Positions 42,581 to 50,905 of a DNA stretch of 64,000 bases are shown piece by piece (position 1 is the first letter of the stretch; each line of letters opens with the position of its first letter). A program made the translations under genes and the position numbers. The stretch is from DASQPA01 sp963757335 (GTDB taxonomy: Bacteria; Acidobacteriota; Thermoanaerobaculia; Multivoradales; UBA5704), in assembly GCA_963757335.1 (NCBI GenBank), contig CAVWRJ010000025.1:248001-312000 (forward strand), given 5' to 3'. The notes under the pieces are model-generated. The model worked only from the letters and a program-made list of their open reading frames with translations. It did no database searches and was not told the origin of the DNA.

Positions 42581-44316
42581 TGGCGGTGGCCGAGCCGGAT
42601 CTCCTCGCTCCGCCCCACGGCGAGCGGCTGGTACGCCGACTCCGCGCCCTCGAAGAGCCCCTGATCCAGGTCTGGGGCTGGCCGGGTAGCGGCCGCGCCG
42701 CCCTGCTCGAAGCGCTGCTCTCCGCCGAGGGGGAGCGGGCCCTGGGCCTCTCCCCGGGCGACCTGCGGAGCGAGGGCGAGCTGCGGGCGGCGCTCGCCGC
42801 GGCGCGGCAACAACGGGTGCGTTTCCTCGTCGCCGGCGCCTGCTCGGCGGAGCAGGCGGTCTTGGTCGCCGAGTGGTTGACCCCCGGGCAGCACCTGGTC
42901 TTCGCCGCCGACCGCCGCACTCCCGGCCTCCCCGGCCTCCCCGGAATCGTCGTCGTGCCGCCCCAGGAGCTGCTGCTGGAGGCGCGGGAGGTGGCCGACC
43001 TCTGGCATCTCTTGACCGGCTTTAGGCCCGATCCGCTGGCGGCCGAGGGGCTGCGGGCGGCGAGCGATGGCTGGTATCTCCCCCTGCGGCTGGCGCTCGA
43101 GGCGACCGGGGGCGCCGGCCTCTCGGGGGAAGGCCTCGGGGAGGAGGTCCTGCTCGAGGTCCCGGCCGTCCGCTCCTTCCTCCGCCACCAGGTGCTCGCC
43201 GGCTTCTCTCCAGAGGAGCGGGAGATGCTCCTCGAAGCCGATCCAGAGCCCGGGGCCTGGGTGAGCGGCGCCGGCCTGCCCGCGGCCTGGAGCGGCCTGA
43301 TCGAGTCGCGCGGCCTGTGGGTCGAGGGCGCCGACGGCGAGGGTCCGCCCCGCCTCCTCGCCGCCTACCTCGCCCGCCAGCGTCGCCAGCGCGGCGATCG
43401 CGGCCAGCGCCGACGACATTCGAGCCCGCCAGAGGTCGTACCGGCCGGGGGGAGCGCGCCCCGCCCGTCGCCGCCGCCGCCGCTTCTGCCGCCGGGGCTC
43501 GGGCCGGTCTACCGGCTCACCCTCCTGGGCGACCCCTCCGTACGCCAGCTCGCCACGGATACCGCGATCCCTGCCAACCCCCCCGGCAGCACCGATCGCC
43601 AGCTCGACTGGCGCCTGCGGCGCTCCTTCCAGGTGCTCGCCTTCCTCGCCACCTCGCCAGGACTCGCGGCCCGCCGCGAGGACCTCATCGAGGCGGTCTG
43701 GCCGCGGGAGGGGGAGCAGACGATCGACCGCAACTTCCATCCCACGCTCTCGCACTTGAGGCGCGCGCTCGAAGGCGACCAGCGGGGCGGGGTGCCGCCG
43801 CCGCTCCTCCTCCACGCCGGGGTCTACCGGCTGAACCCGAAGATCACCTGGGAGATCGACATCCTCGACTTCCGGCGCCGGATCGGAGACGGGCGCGCGG
43901 CCGTCGAGCGCGGCGATCTCGATACCCCCAGCGGTGCGGTCGCCGCCTGGCAGCAGGCCTGGAAGCTCTACCGCGGCCCCTTCCTCCACGGCTACTACGA
44001 CGCCTGGGTGCTCACCCGCCGCGAGGACTACCACGGGCGCTACTTGGAGCTCCTCCGCGAGCTGGGGGACCTCTACGTCCGTCTCAACCGCCCCGAGGAG
44101 GCCATGGACGCCTACCGCTCGGTCCTCTTCGAGGACCCCCTGGCGGAGCGGGTCCACATCGCGGTCATGCGCCTCTACGCCTCCCAGGGCCGGCGCGACC
44201 TCATCCGCAAGCAGTACGACAAGCTCTGCACCCTGCTCTTGGAAGAGCTCGGGGTCGAGCCCCTCCCGGAGACCACCGAGGAGTACCACCGGCTGATCAG
44301 CAGCGGGGGAACCTAA
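42580..44316 (+). CDS. SARP/BTAD transcriptional regulator with N-terminal NTPase-like region
   Basis: A 578-residue protein starting at GTG 42,580 within the TAGTG junction of the sigma gene. The N-terminal ~250 residues contain a P-loop-like VWGWPGSGRAALLEALL with Arg where Lys is usual. A Pro-rich linker follows (about 290-310). Next comes a winged-helix domain of the OmpR/SARP kind (LTLLGDPSVRQL, LRRSFQVLAFLATSPG, REDLIEAVWP, about 315-430), then a bacterial transcriptional activator domain of TPR-like helices (FLHGYYDAWVLTRREDY to EELGVEPLPETTEEYHRL). AfsR-type proteins have the order DNA-binding, BTAD, NTPase; here the NTPase-like part comes first. A GLPGLPG microsatellite sits in the N-terminal region. 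Confidence 0.75.
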   Translation: MAVAEPDLLAPPHGERLVRRLRALEEPLIQVWGWPGSGRAALLEALLSAEGERALGLSPGDLRSEGELRAALAAARQQRVRFLVAGACSAEQAVLVAEWLTPGQHLVFAADRRTPGLPGLPGIVVVPPQELLLEAREVADLWHLLTGFRPDPLAAEGLRAASDGWYLPLRLALEATGGAGLSGEGLGEEVLLEVPAVRSFLRHQVLAGFSPEEREMLLEADPEPGAWVSGAGLPAAWSGLIESRGLWVEGADGEGPPRLLAAYLARQRRQRGDRGQRRRHSSPPEVVPAGGSAPRPSPPPPLLPPGLGPVYRLTLLGDPSVRQLATDTAIPANPPGSTDRQLDWRLRRSFQVLAFLATSPGLAARREDLIEAVWPREGEQTIDRNFHPTLSHLRRALEGDQRGGVPPPLLLHAGVYRLNPKITWEIDILDFRRRIGDGRAAVERGDLDTPSGAVAAWQQAWKLYRGPFLHGYYDAWVLTRREDYHGRYLELLRELGDLYVRLNRPEEAMDAYRSVLFEDPLAERVHIAVMRLYASQGRRDLIRKQYDKLCTLLLEELGVEPLPETTEEYHRLISSGGT

Positions 44317-44330
44317 GCGGGCTCTTCAAG

Positions 44331-44440
44331 CCGATCTTTGCGTCCTGGGTCCGTTTGAACCTGCGGGCGGTCTCCTTCGGGCGCTCCGCGCAGCCAGTCG
44401 CCCGTCCTCGGATTTCAAACGGACCCAGTACCGATCTTTG
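44331..44440. mobile_element. MITE-like 90-bp element with 15-bp inverted repeats and 10-bp flanking direct repeats
   Basis: CTGGGTCCGTTTGAA at 44,345-44,359 is perfectly inverted at 44,414-44,428. The 10-mer CCGATCTTTG stands directly on both sides (44,331-44,340 and 44,431-44,440). The layout (direct repeat, inverted repeat, about 54 bp, inverted repeat, direct repeat) fits a small non-autonomous transposon with target duplication. It could also act as a terminator between the two transcription units. Confidence 0.6.
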
Positions 44441-44498
44441 ACCTCCGCCCCGGCTCGGGAGAGAATGCGCCCTGCCTGGGCCGAGGGCCGCTTCCGAC

Positions 44499-45827
44499 AT
44501 GCATGAACGACAGGACGTGATTCTGGGTGGCGGCCTCTCCGGGCTGATGGCCGCCTATACCTTCCAGCAGGCGGGGGAGGACCACTGGCAGCTCTACGAG
44601 CGCGAGTCCCGGGTGGGGGGGCTCGCCCGCTCGACCGCGGTCGACGGCTATCTCTTCGACTTCGGGCCGCACATCCTGTTCACCATCGACCCCGAGATCG
44701 AGGCGCTCATCCGCGACCTCCTGGGCGACAACTTCCACGCCCAGGAGCGCCAGGCCTTCATCTATCACCACGCGGCGGGGATCTACACCCGCTTCCCCTT
44801 CCAGGCCCATCTCCACGGCCTGCCGGTGCCGGTCATCAAGGACTGCCTGCTGGGGCTCCTCCACGCCGCCCAGAAGCAGGCGCTGGGCGAATTCGAGCCG
44901 CGGAACTACGAGGAGTGGATGCGCGGCTTCTTCGGCGACGGCATCGCCGACCACCTGATGATCCCCTACGCCCGGAAGATCTGGACCGTCGAGCCGAGCA
45001 CCATGGACTTCAGCTGGATCGGCCGGCGGGTGCCCACCCCGGACTTCGAGCGCATCATCGCCGGAGCGCTGACCGACGACGTCGGCCAGGTGGGGTCGAC
45101 GGCCTCCTTCTGGTATCCGAAGCAGGGGGCGATCGAACCCCTGCCGCGCGCCCTGGGGCAGCGGGTGAGAAACGTCCACCTGAACCGCCGGGCCGAGCGC
45201 ATCGAGCTGCCGGCCAAGAACCTCGTCTTCGAAGATGGCGAGGTCGTCCCCTTCGAGCGGCTGATCCTCTCGCTCCCGCTGTCGAAGATCCCCGACCTCG
45301 TGAGCGGGGTGCCGCCGGAGATCGAGCGCGCCTGCCGCGCTCTCCGCTACCAGGGGATCTACTGCATCAACCTAGGGGTCGACCGGCCGGACCTCTCGGA
45401 CAAGCACTGGGTCTACTTCTACGAGGAGCCCTTCCCCTTCCACCGGCTCTCCTTCCCGGCGACCTTCAGCCCGGACACGGTGCCGCCCGGGAAGAGCTCG
45501 ATCGCCACCGAGGTCGCCTTCTCCGCCTACCGCCCGCTCGACCGCGAGACCGCCGTCGCCCGGACGATCGAGGCCCTCCACCTCGCCGGCATCCTAAGGC
45601 CCGACGACCGGATCGAGCTCGTCCACACCGAGGAGATCTCCCCGGCCTATGTGATCTACGATCTCGATCACCAGAAAAACGTCGGCCTCATCCGCTCCTG
45701 GCTGCGGGAGAATGGGATCTGGCCGGTGGGGCGGTTCGGCGAATGGCAGTACTTCAACATGGATCACTCGATGCGGAGCGGCAAGACGGCGGCGGAAGAG
45801 ATCCTGAAGAGCCGGGTCCGGGTGTGA
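44499..45827 (+). CDS. FAD-dependent oxidoreductase, protoporphyrinogen-oxidase / Glf-like
   Basis: A 442-residue flavoprotein. The N-terminal dinucleotide-binding motif ILGGGLSGLMAAY (residues 8-20) is followed by YERESRVGGLARS, the usual second FAD contact. Further family segments are FDFGPHILF, IPYARKIWTVEPSTMDFSWIG and YPKQGAIEPLPRAL. These are typical of amine-oxidase-fold proteins found with polysaccharide genes, some annotated as protoporphyrinogen-oxidase-like and some related to UDP-galactopyranose mutase. The start is the first ATG of CATGCATG. The stop overlaps the next gene by four bases (GTGA). A role in sugar or lipid modification for the envelope is inferred from neighbours. 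Confidence 0.75.
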   Translation: MHERQDVILGGGLSGLMAAYTFQQAGEDHWQLYERESRVGGLARSTAVDGYLFDFGPHILFTIDPEIEALIRDLLGDNFHAQERQAFIYHHAAGIYTRFPFQAHLHGLPVPVIKDCLLGLLHAAQKQALGEFEPRNYEEWMRGFFGDGIADHLMIPYARKIWTVEPSTMDFSWIGRRVPTPDFERIIAGALTDDVGQVGSTASFWYPKQGAIEPLPRALGQRVRNVHLNRRAERIELPAKNLVFEDGEVVPFERLILSLPLSKIPDLVSGVPPEIERACRALRYQGIYCINLGVDRPDLSDKHWVYFYEEPFPFHRLSFPATFSPDTVPPGKSSIATEVAFSAYRPLDRETAVARTIEALHLAGILRPDDRIELVHTEEISPAYVIYDLDHQKNVGLIRSWLRENGIWPVGRFGEWQYFNMDHSMRSGKTAAEEILKSRVRV

Positions 45828-46639
45828 GCGCACCCCGCTGGCGGACCCGGATCGCTCTCGGCCTCGCCCTCCTCGTCGCCTCGGGCTGCCTGCGCTGCGT
45901 GCCGCAGGCGCTCACCAAGGTCGACACCGAGCATTTCGTGCAGCGCGAGGTGAGGGTCGACAACGAGATGTACCGCTTCCGCGTCTACGTCCCCCTCCAC
46001 TACCAGCGCTGGCGGCACTGGCCGGTCGTCCTCTTCCTCCATGGCAGCGGCGAGCGGGGGGACGACAACCTGCAGCAGACCAAGGTGGGGATCGGACCGT
46101 CGCTCGAGAAGTACCGCGAGCGCTACCGCTGCCTCGTCGTCCTCCCCCAGGCCCGCGCCGGCAAGGACTGGGACGGCGCCATGGAGCGCCAGGCCCTGGC
46201 CGCGCTCGACCAGACGGTGCTGCAATTCCACGGCGACCCGCGGCGGGTCTACGTCACCGGGGTCTCCCTGGGCGGCTCGGGAGCCTGGTACATGGCCGCC
46301 CGCTACCCGCACCGTTTCGCGGCGGTGGTGCCGATCGCCGCCGAGGTCGTGCCGACCGGCGGCGACCAGGCTCCCGCCGATCTGAGGAAGCTCCTCGACG
46401 GGCCGGACCCCTACCTCTCGCTCGCCCGGTCGCTCGGACCCGCCCCGGTCTGGGCCTTCCACGGCGCCGACGACGACCAGGTCCCCGTCGCCGAGTCGCG
46501 GCGGATGGTGACGGCGCTCAAAGCGGTCAAGCATCCCGTCCGCTACACCGAGTACCCCGAGATGGGCCACGACGCCTGGGACGCCGCCTACGCCGACCCC
46601 AGTCTCGTGCAGTGGCTGTTCGCCCAGCGGCTCCGGTGA
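45824..46639 (+). CDS. Lipoprotein alpha/beta-hydrolase (esterase / LpqC-like)
   Basis: A 271-residue protein starting at GTG 45,824 overlapping the previous stop. A lipobox-type signal (LLVASGC, Cys near residue 22) predicts a lipid-anchored exported protein. The hydrolase core shows the oxyanion segment LFLHGSGERGDDN, nucleophile Ser in TGVSLGGSGAW, an Asp in HGADDDQVP, and His in MGHDAW near the C-terminus. These match the PHB-depolymerase/feruloyl-esterase-like group of serine hydrolases. Substrate is unknown; adjacency to glycan genes suggests removal of acyl groups from polysaccharide. Confidence 0.8.
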   Translation: MSAPRWRTRIALGLALLVASGCLRCVPQALTKVDTEHFVQREVRVDNEMYRFRVYVPLHYQRWRHWPVVLFLHGSGERGDDNLQQTKVGIGPSLEKYRERYRCLVVLPQARAGKDWDGAMERQALAALDQTVLQFHGDPRRVYVTGVSLGGSGAWYMAARYPHRFAAVVPIAAEVVPTGGDQAPADLRKLLDGPDPYLSLARSLGPAPVWAFHGADDDQVPVAESRRMVTALKAVKHPVRYTEYPEMGHDAWDAAYADPSLVQWLFAQRLR

Positions 46640-46876
46640 GGAGGAGCGGCCGGAGGGCTTCAATCCTTCGGCTTCGCCGCCCCGGCTGTCGTCTATTTCC
46701 GAGTGGTGCAATTTTTGCTCAGCTCCTCGACGAGATTGGCGAGGCCGGATGTCAGGTCGGCTGAAGGTACCGCAGCACCCCCTCTCCAGATAGGTTGATC
46801 CTCAGCCTTCCGCCAGTCCACCAGAGACCGGGCCCGGAACGGCTCCGGGCGCCGTCGCCTACGAGGAGTGCTTGCC

Positions 46877-49690
46877 ATGTCCGACGGTCGCGTCCGCTCA
46901 GGTTCCGACACCGCCCCTGCCTCACCTGCCAACCCCCGTCCGGGCCTCAGCCGCCGCACCTTCATCGGCAGCGCGGGCACGGCGGCGGCGCTCGCCGCTC
47001 TCGGCGTGCCCCCGTGGCTGACCAAGCCGGCCGCCGCGCAGAGTCCGCCATCGGCCGGCCCGCAGACCTATATCGGCAAACAGTCCATGAACCCTCCGGC
47101 CTGGCCGAACACCGCACCCGCCTGGTCGCACACCGCCATCACCCCCTTGACCCCGTCCGGCGGCTTCTCGCCGGTCCGGCTGACCACCAACAACGGCACC
47201 TTCAGCACGCCCTATCCGGGTTTCACCGAGGCGGTGGCGGTGGGGGACCCTCTCACCTACAAGATCAGGGTGGCGCCCGGCGCCACTCCGGGCGGCGTGC
47301 GGGTCAACTATCTCGCGTCCGGGGCGACGACGTCGGTGGCCTACTGCGTCGACCTCACGGCCGCCAACCCGGTGTGGAACAACATCGCCGCCGGCACCAC
47401 CCTGGTCAGCAGCAGCAAGCTCGCGGATGGTACGACCGAGGCGGTGTTCCGCACCACCGTCCAGGACACGACCTTGAAAATCGGGCTCTCCACCGCCACC
47501 GACAGCGAGGGCAAGCAGGTGGACCTCTGGGGCCTCCAGGTAGTGCGGGGCGATCAGGACGCCCCCTGGCAGCCGGTCGGCAGCACCACGGTCCTCAACA
47601 GCGTGGACCTGGATTTCGTCGCCGGCAGCTACCTGGGCGGATCGCTCGTCGATTTGAGCCTGGTCGGCGCGGCCTCCGACGAGCTGAACGACGACGGGAA
47701 CACCACCCATTTCAACGCCAACGTGGTGCGCCGCACCGACCTGGGGGTCTGGGTGCACGGCGAGAGCACGGTCTACATCGGCGCGAGCTCGGAGTCCCCC
47801 GGCTCCTGGACCCCCAACCCGAACGCCGGCTGGGCAGGGATCGTGGTGACCGGCTCGGCCCGCGACAACGACGCTTACAGCCCGAACCCGGTCATCCTGC
47901 AGAACGACAACGGCGCCGGCTGGTTGACCCCCGGCCTGGCGCCCGACGTCCCGATCCGGACCGGCGACGCGCTCACGGTCAAGTTCCGGGTCAAGCCGAA
48001 AACCGCGCCGGGCGCGCGGATCTGGATCGAGCAGACGGGCGGCGGCGAGCAGTGGTCCAGCAGCGATCTTGCGAGCGCCAACCCGCGGTGGGTCTCGAAC
48101 GTCAACTACACGCAGTACAGCCCCTATTCGACGCTCCTGGGCTCCACCCAGGACCCGGTGACCGGCTGGGTCGAGGTGACGATCCGGTTCATCGTGGTGA
48201 GCCCCGACATCACCTTCCATTTGACGACGCTGGGCGACGTCGCGAGCGGCCAGATCGTGATCGGCGGCTTCCAGGTGGTGCGCGGCTACTCCGACCGGCC
48301 CTGGGTCGCGACCGCCACCTCTCCCGTCTCGGTCGCCGCCGACGATCTCGGGGTGGTTGCCGGCAGCGGGCTCGACAGCCTCCTCCACGGTGCGCAGGGC
48401 TGGTGCGGCCTGGAGCTCCAGGCGCTCGCGCACAGCACGGTCGGTACCGCCGGCTGGCAGGGCTCCACCCCGGGGACGCTGCTCCGGGTGGGCACCCAGG
48501 ACGTGCTCAAGCCCAAGGGGCCGACCGGCTTCCAGACGCTCTCGGGCGAGGGCGCACTGGGCCTGTCGGGCTGGCGCGGGATCGTCCGCATCGCGATCGC
48601 CTGGGACGCCGCCGGCTGGAGCGTGTTCGCCAACGGCTCCAAGCTCTCGGCGGGCGGAGCGGGCGTCTTCAGCCCTGCCGGTACGGTCAAGCTCCTGGCG
48701 GGCATCACAGGCCGGCTGCGCCGGATCAGCGCCGATGCGAGCCGCTTGGCCGACGCCGACCTGCAAGCCTGGACGCAGCTCCAGAACAAGACTTTCACCC
48801 GGCCGAAGAACGCCCTGGTGCCCGGCACGGTGACCCCGACCTACCAGGACGACTACGACGGGGCCTTGACCGACAGCCTGCGCTACCAGTCCACCCGCAA
48901 CTTCCCCTACGCCAGCCCGCAGGCGATGGCGCAGAGCTACGACAGCGGCGGTCCGAATGCGAGGTGGATCCCGCGCGCCCATTTCTACACCGACGATCCC
49001 ACCGGGATGGGGCGGAACCACGCGATCAACGGCGAGCCGGAGTACTACGTCGATCCCCGGGAGCCCGGTAACTGGACCGGCTCCCACGTCGTCCAGGGCT
49101 CCTGCCTGGAGCTGCACCTGCGGCTCACCTCGCAGCTCACGGCGAGCGAGCAGGCCAAGATCCCGATCAACCCGGCGACCGGCCAGCGCTTCAAGTACGT
49201 GTCCGGCTTGATGACCACCTACGGCTTTTTCCAGCAGACGTTCGGGGTGTTCAGCTCGCGCGACCAGATGCCGGCCTTCAAGGGCAGCTGGCCAGCCTGG
49301 TGGCTGTACTCCACGACCGGCAACCAGACCGAGCTCGACATCGAGGAGTACTACGGCCAGGACAGGAACACCTCGACGGACACGATGCACGATCCGACGA
49401 CCACGCCGCAGACCCACGACGGCTCGACCTACTACGCGGGCTACGACCTCGCCGCGGACTTCCACGACCGCACCTGCGTCTGGACCTCCGCCACGTTCGA
49501 TAAGTACCTGGACGGCGAGCGGGTGGGCCACCATGTCCCGACCGCCGCGGTGAACGGCAGCTCGATGTTCCTGCTCTACAATTTCGCGTTGTACCCACAA
49601 CAGGTGGACCCCTCGACAGACACGGCGCTCGCCAATAATCCCAACCCGGCGATCCGCATCGACCGCACCACGGTCCTGCAGTTCGCCTGA
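46877..49690 (+). CDS. Tat-exported multidomain glycoside hydrolase family 16 protein
   Basis: A 937-residue protein with GAGGAG nine bases before the ATG. A twin-arginine signal (LSRRTFIGSAG, then an Ala/Leu core and PAAAQ) spans residues ~24-55. Two similar beta-sandwich-like modules follow, each ending in QVVRG-xx-DxPW (about 105-225 and 343-468). A middle region resembles a concanavalin/LamG fold (WRGIVRIAIAWDAAGWSVF, about 560-620). The C-terminal catalytic domain (about 655-937) has ELDIEE near residue 818, the ExDxxE nucleophile and acid/base motif of GH16, with an aromatic-rich cleft (SWPAWWLY). Expected substrates are beta-1,3/1,4-glucans or galactans. The gene stands alone between the hydrolase and glycosyltransferase units. 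Confidence 0.85.
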   Translation: MSDGRVRSGSDTAPASPANPRPGLSRRTFIGSAGTAAALAALGVPPWLTKPAAAQSPPSAGPQTYIGKQSMNPPAWPNTAPAWSHTAITPLTPSGGFSPVRLTTNNGTFSTPYPGFTEAVAVGDPLTYKIRVAPGATPGGVRVNYLASGATTSVAYCVDLTAANPVWNNIAAGTTLVSSSKLADGTTEAVFRTTVQDTTLKIGLSTATDSEGKQVDLWGLQVVRGDQDAPWQPVGSTTVLNSVDLDFVAGSYLGGSLVDLSLVGAASDELNDDGNTTHFNANVVRRTDLGVWVHGESTVYIGASSESPGSWTPNPNAGWAGIVVTGSARDNDAYSPNPVILQNDNGAGWLTPGLAPDVPIRTGDALTVKFRVKPKTAPGARIWIEQTGGGEQWSSSDLASANPRWVSNVNYTQYSPYSTLLGSTQDPVTGWVEVTIRFIVVSPDITFHLTTLGDVASGQIVIGGFQVVRGYSDRPWVATATSPVSVAADDLGVVAGSGLDSLLHGAQGWCGLELQALAHSTVGTAGWQGSTPGTLLRVGTQDVLKPKGPTGFQTLSGEGALGLSGWRGIVRIAIAWDAAGWSVFANGSKLSAGGAGVFSPAGTVKLLAGITGRLRRISADASRLADADLQAWTQLQNKTFTRPKNALVPGTVTPTYQDDYDGALTDSLRYQSTRNFPYASPQAMAQSYDSGGPNARWIPRAHFYTDDPTGMGRNHAINGEPEYYVDPREPGNWTGSHVVQGSCLELHLRLTSQLTASEQAKIPINPATGQRFKYVSGLMTTYGFFQQTFGVFSSRDQMPAFKGSWPAWWLYSTTGNQTELDIEEYYGQDRNTSTDTMHDPTTTPQTHDGSTYYAGYDLAADFHDRTCVWTSATFDKYLDGERVGHHVPTAAVNGSSMFLLYNFALYPQQVDPSTDTALANNPNPAIRIDRTTVLQFA

Positions 49691-49743
49691 TCGGGAGCGT
49701 CCCAACCCCCGGCGCACTCTCCAGTGGGGACCCGAGAGCGCCA

Positions 49744-49798
49744 AGAGGCCCGCCAGGAGACGGCGCACCCGCTCGCGCCGTCTCCTGGTGCGGCCTCT
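49744..49798. terminator. Long perfect hairpin after the GH16 gene
   Basis: CCAGGAGACGGCGC (49,753-49,766) pairs perfectly with 49,775-49,788 across an 8-base loop. After a small internal bulge, AGAGGCC pairs with GGCCTCT. That makes about 21 base pairs. No U-run follows, so Rho-independent termination is uncertain; it may be an intergenic palindrome. Confidence 0.5.
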
Positions 49799-49855
49799 GC
49801 AACTCCACCCGCACGTGGAGGCTCGCCCGGTAAGCCCGGCGCCGGCCCCCCGCTG

Positions 49856-49861
49856 CTACAA
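49856..49861 (+). promoter_or_regulatory. Possible -10 element giving a near-leaderless mRNA
   Basis: TACAAT at 49,856-49,861 ends nine bases before the ATG of the GT2 gene, which has no ribosome-binding sequence. Transcription would begin at or next to the start codon. No clear -35 is seen. Confidence 0.35.
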
Positions 49862-49870
49862 TACCCGCCC

Positions 49871-50905
49871 ATGAGCCCCCAGCCCGTGCCCTTCCCCCAC
49901 GCGGCGACCGCCGGCGGGACCGCCGGCCCCGACCCCGCTCCTGCCGAACAGGAAGGCACCGAGGTCACCGAGGTCGAGGTCAGCGTCCTCATTCCGGTGC
50001 TCGACGAGGCGGAGACGGTCCTGACGCTCTCGGCGCAGGTGGCCGGGGTGCTCGACCGGCTGGGGAAGAGCTTCGAGATCATCTTCATCGACGACGGCTC
50101 GCACGACGGCACGCCCGCCAGGGTACGCGAGGCCCACGAGCGGGACCCGCGGGTCAAGCTCGTCCGGCTGCGGCGAAACTTCGGCAAGGCCGCCGCCCTC
50201 TCGGCCGGCTTCGACCAGTCGCGGGGCCGCATCCTCCTCACCCTGGACGGCGACCTCCAGGACGATCCCGAGGAGATCCCGCGCTTCCTCGACACCCTCG
50301 AGTCGCAGGGGCTCGACCTCGTCTCCGGCTGGAAGCGGACGCGCCGCGACCCGGCCGGTAAAAGGCTCCCCTCGCGCCTCTTCAACTGGGTGACCCGGCG
50401 GCTCGCCCAGGTCGACCTCCACGACTTCAACTGCGGCTTCAAGGCCTACCGCCGCGAGGTCCTGGCGGAGATCGCGGTCTACGGCGAGCTCCACCGCTAC
50501 ATCCCGGTCCTCGCCAGCCGGCGCGGCTTCGCGGTGGGGGAGATCGAGGTCAACCACCGGCCGCGGCTCCACGGGGTCAGCAAGTACGGCTGGGACCGCC
50601 TCTACAAGGGGCTTCTGGATCTCATCACGGTGCTCTTCATCACCCGCTACACCCGCCGGCCGCTCCACCTCTTCGGCTCCGTGGGCCTCCTCTTCCTCGC
50701 CCTCGGCTTCGGGATCAACAGCTACCTCGCGATCCTCTGGGCGACCCACCGGGCCTACCTCTCGAACCGCCCCCTGCTCCTCCTCGGAGTCCTCCTGATG
50801 CTCCTCGGCATCCAGGTGCTGACGACCGGCCTGATCGGCGAGATGATCACCTTCAAGAACTTTCGCCGGCGCGACAGCTACTCGGTCAAAGAGCGGGTCG
50901 AGTGA
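49871..50905 (+). CDS. Family 2 glycosyltransferase, DPM1/DPG-synthase-like, with two C-terminal membrane spans
   Basis: A 344-residue protein. The GT-A domain begins SVLIPVLDEAETV (residue ~38) and has IIFIDDGSHDGT, the donor-site LTLDGDLQDDPEEIP and the acceptor-side HRPRLHGVSKYG, all typical of polyprenyl-phosphate sugar transferases. Two hydrophobic helices follow (about 265-290 and 300-325), as in GtrB/ArnC-like enzymes that make undecaprenyl-phosphate-linked sugars at the inner membrane. A Pro/Ala-rich 35-residue N-terminal extension is atypical. The stop overlaps the next start (GTGA), so it is coupled with the GT4 gene. Confidence 0.85.
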   Translation: MSPQPVPFPHAATAGGTAGPDPAPAEQEGTEVTEVEVSVLIPVLDEAETVLTLSAQVAGVLDRLGKSFEIIFIDDGSHDGTPARVREAHERDPRVKLVRLRRNFGKAAALSAGFDQSRGRILLTLDGDLQDDPEEIPRFLDTLESQGLDLVSGWKRTRRDPAGKRLPSRLFNWVTRRLAQVDLHDFNCGFKAYRREVLAEIAVYGELHRYIPVLASRRGFAVGEIEVNHRPRLHGVSKYGWDRLYKGLLDLITVLFITRYTRRPLHLFGSVGLLFLALGFGINSYLAILWATHRAYLSNRPLLLLGVLLMLLGIQVLTTGLIGEMITFKNFRRRDSYSVKERVE

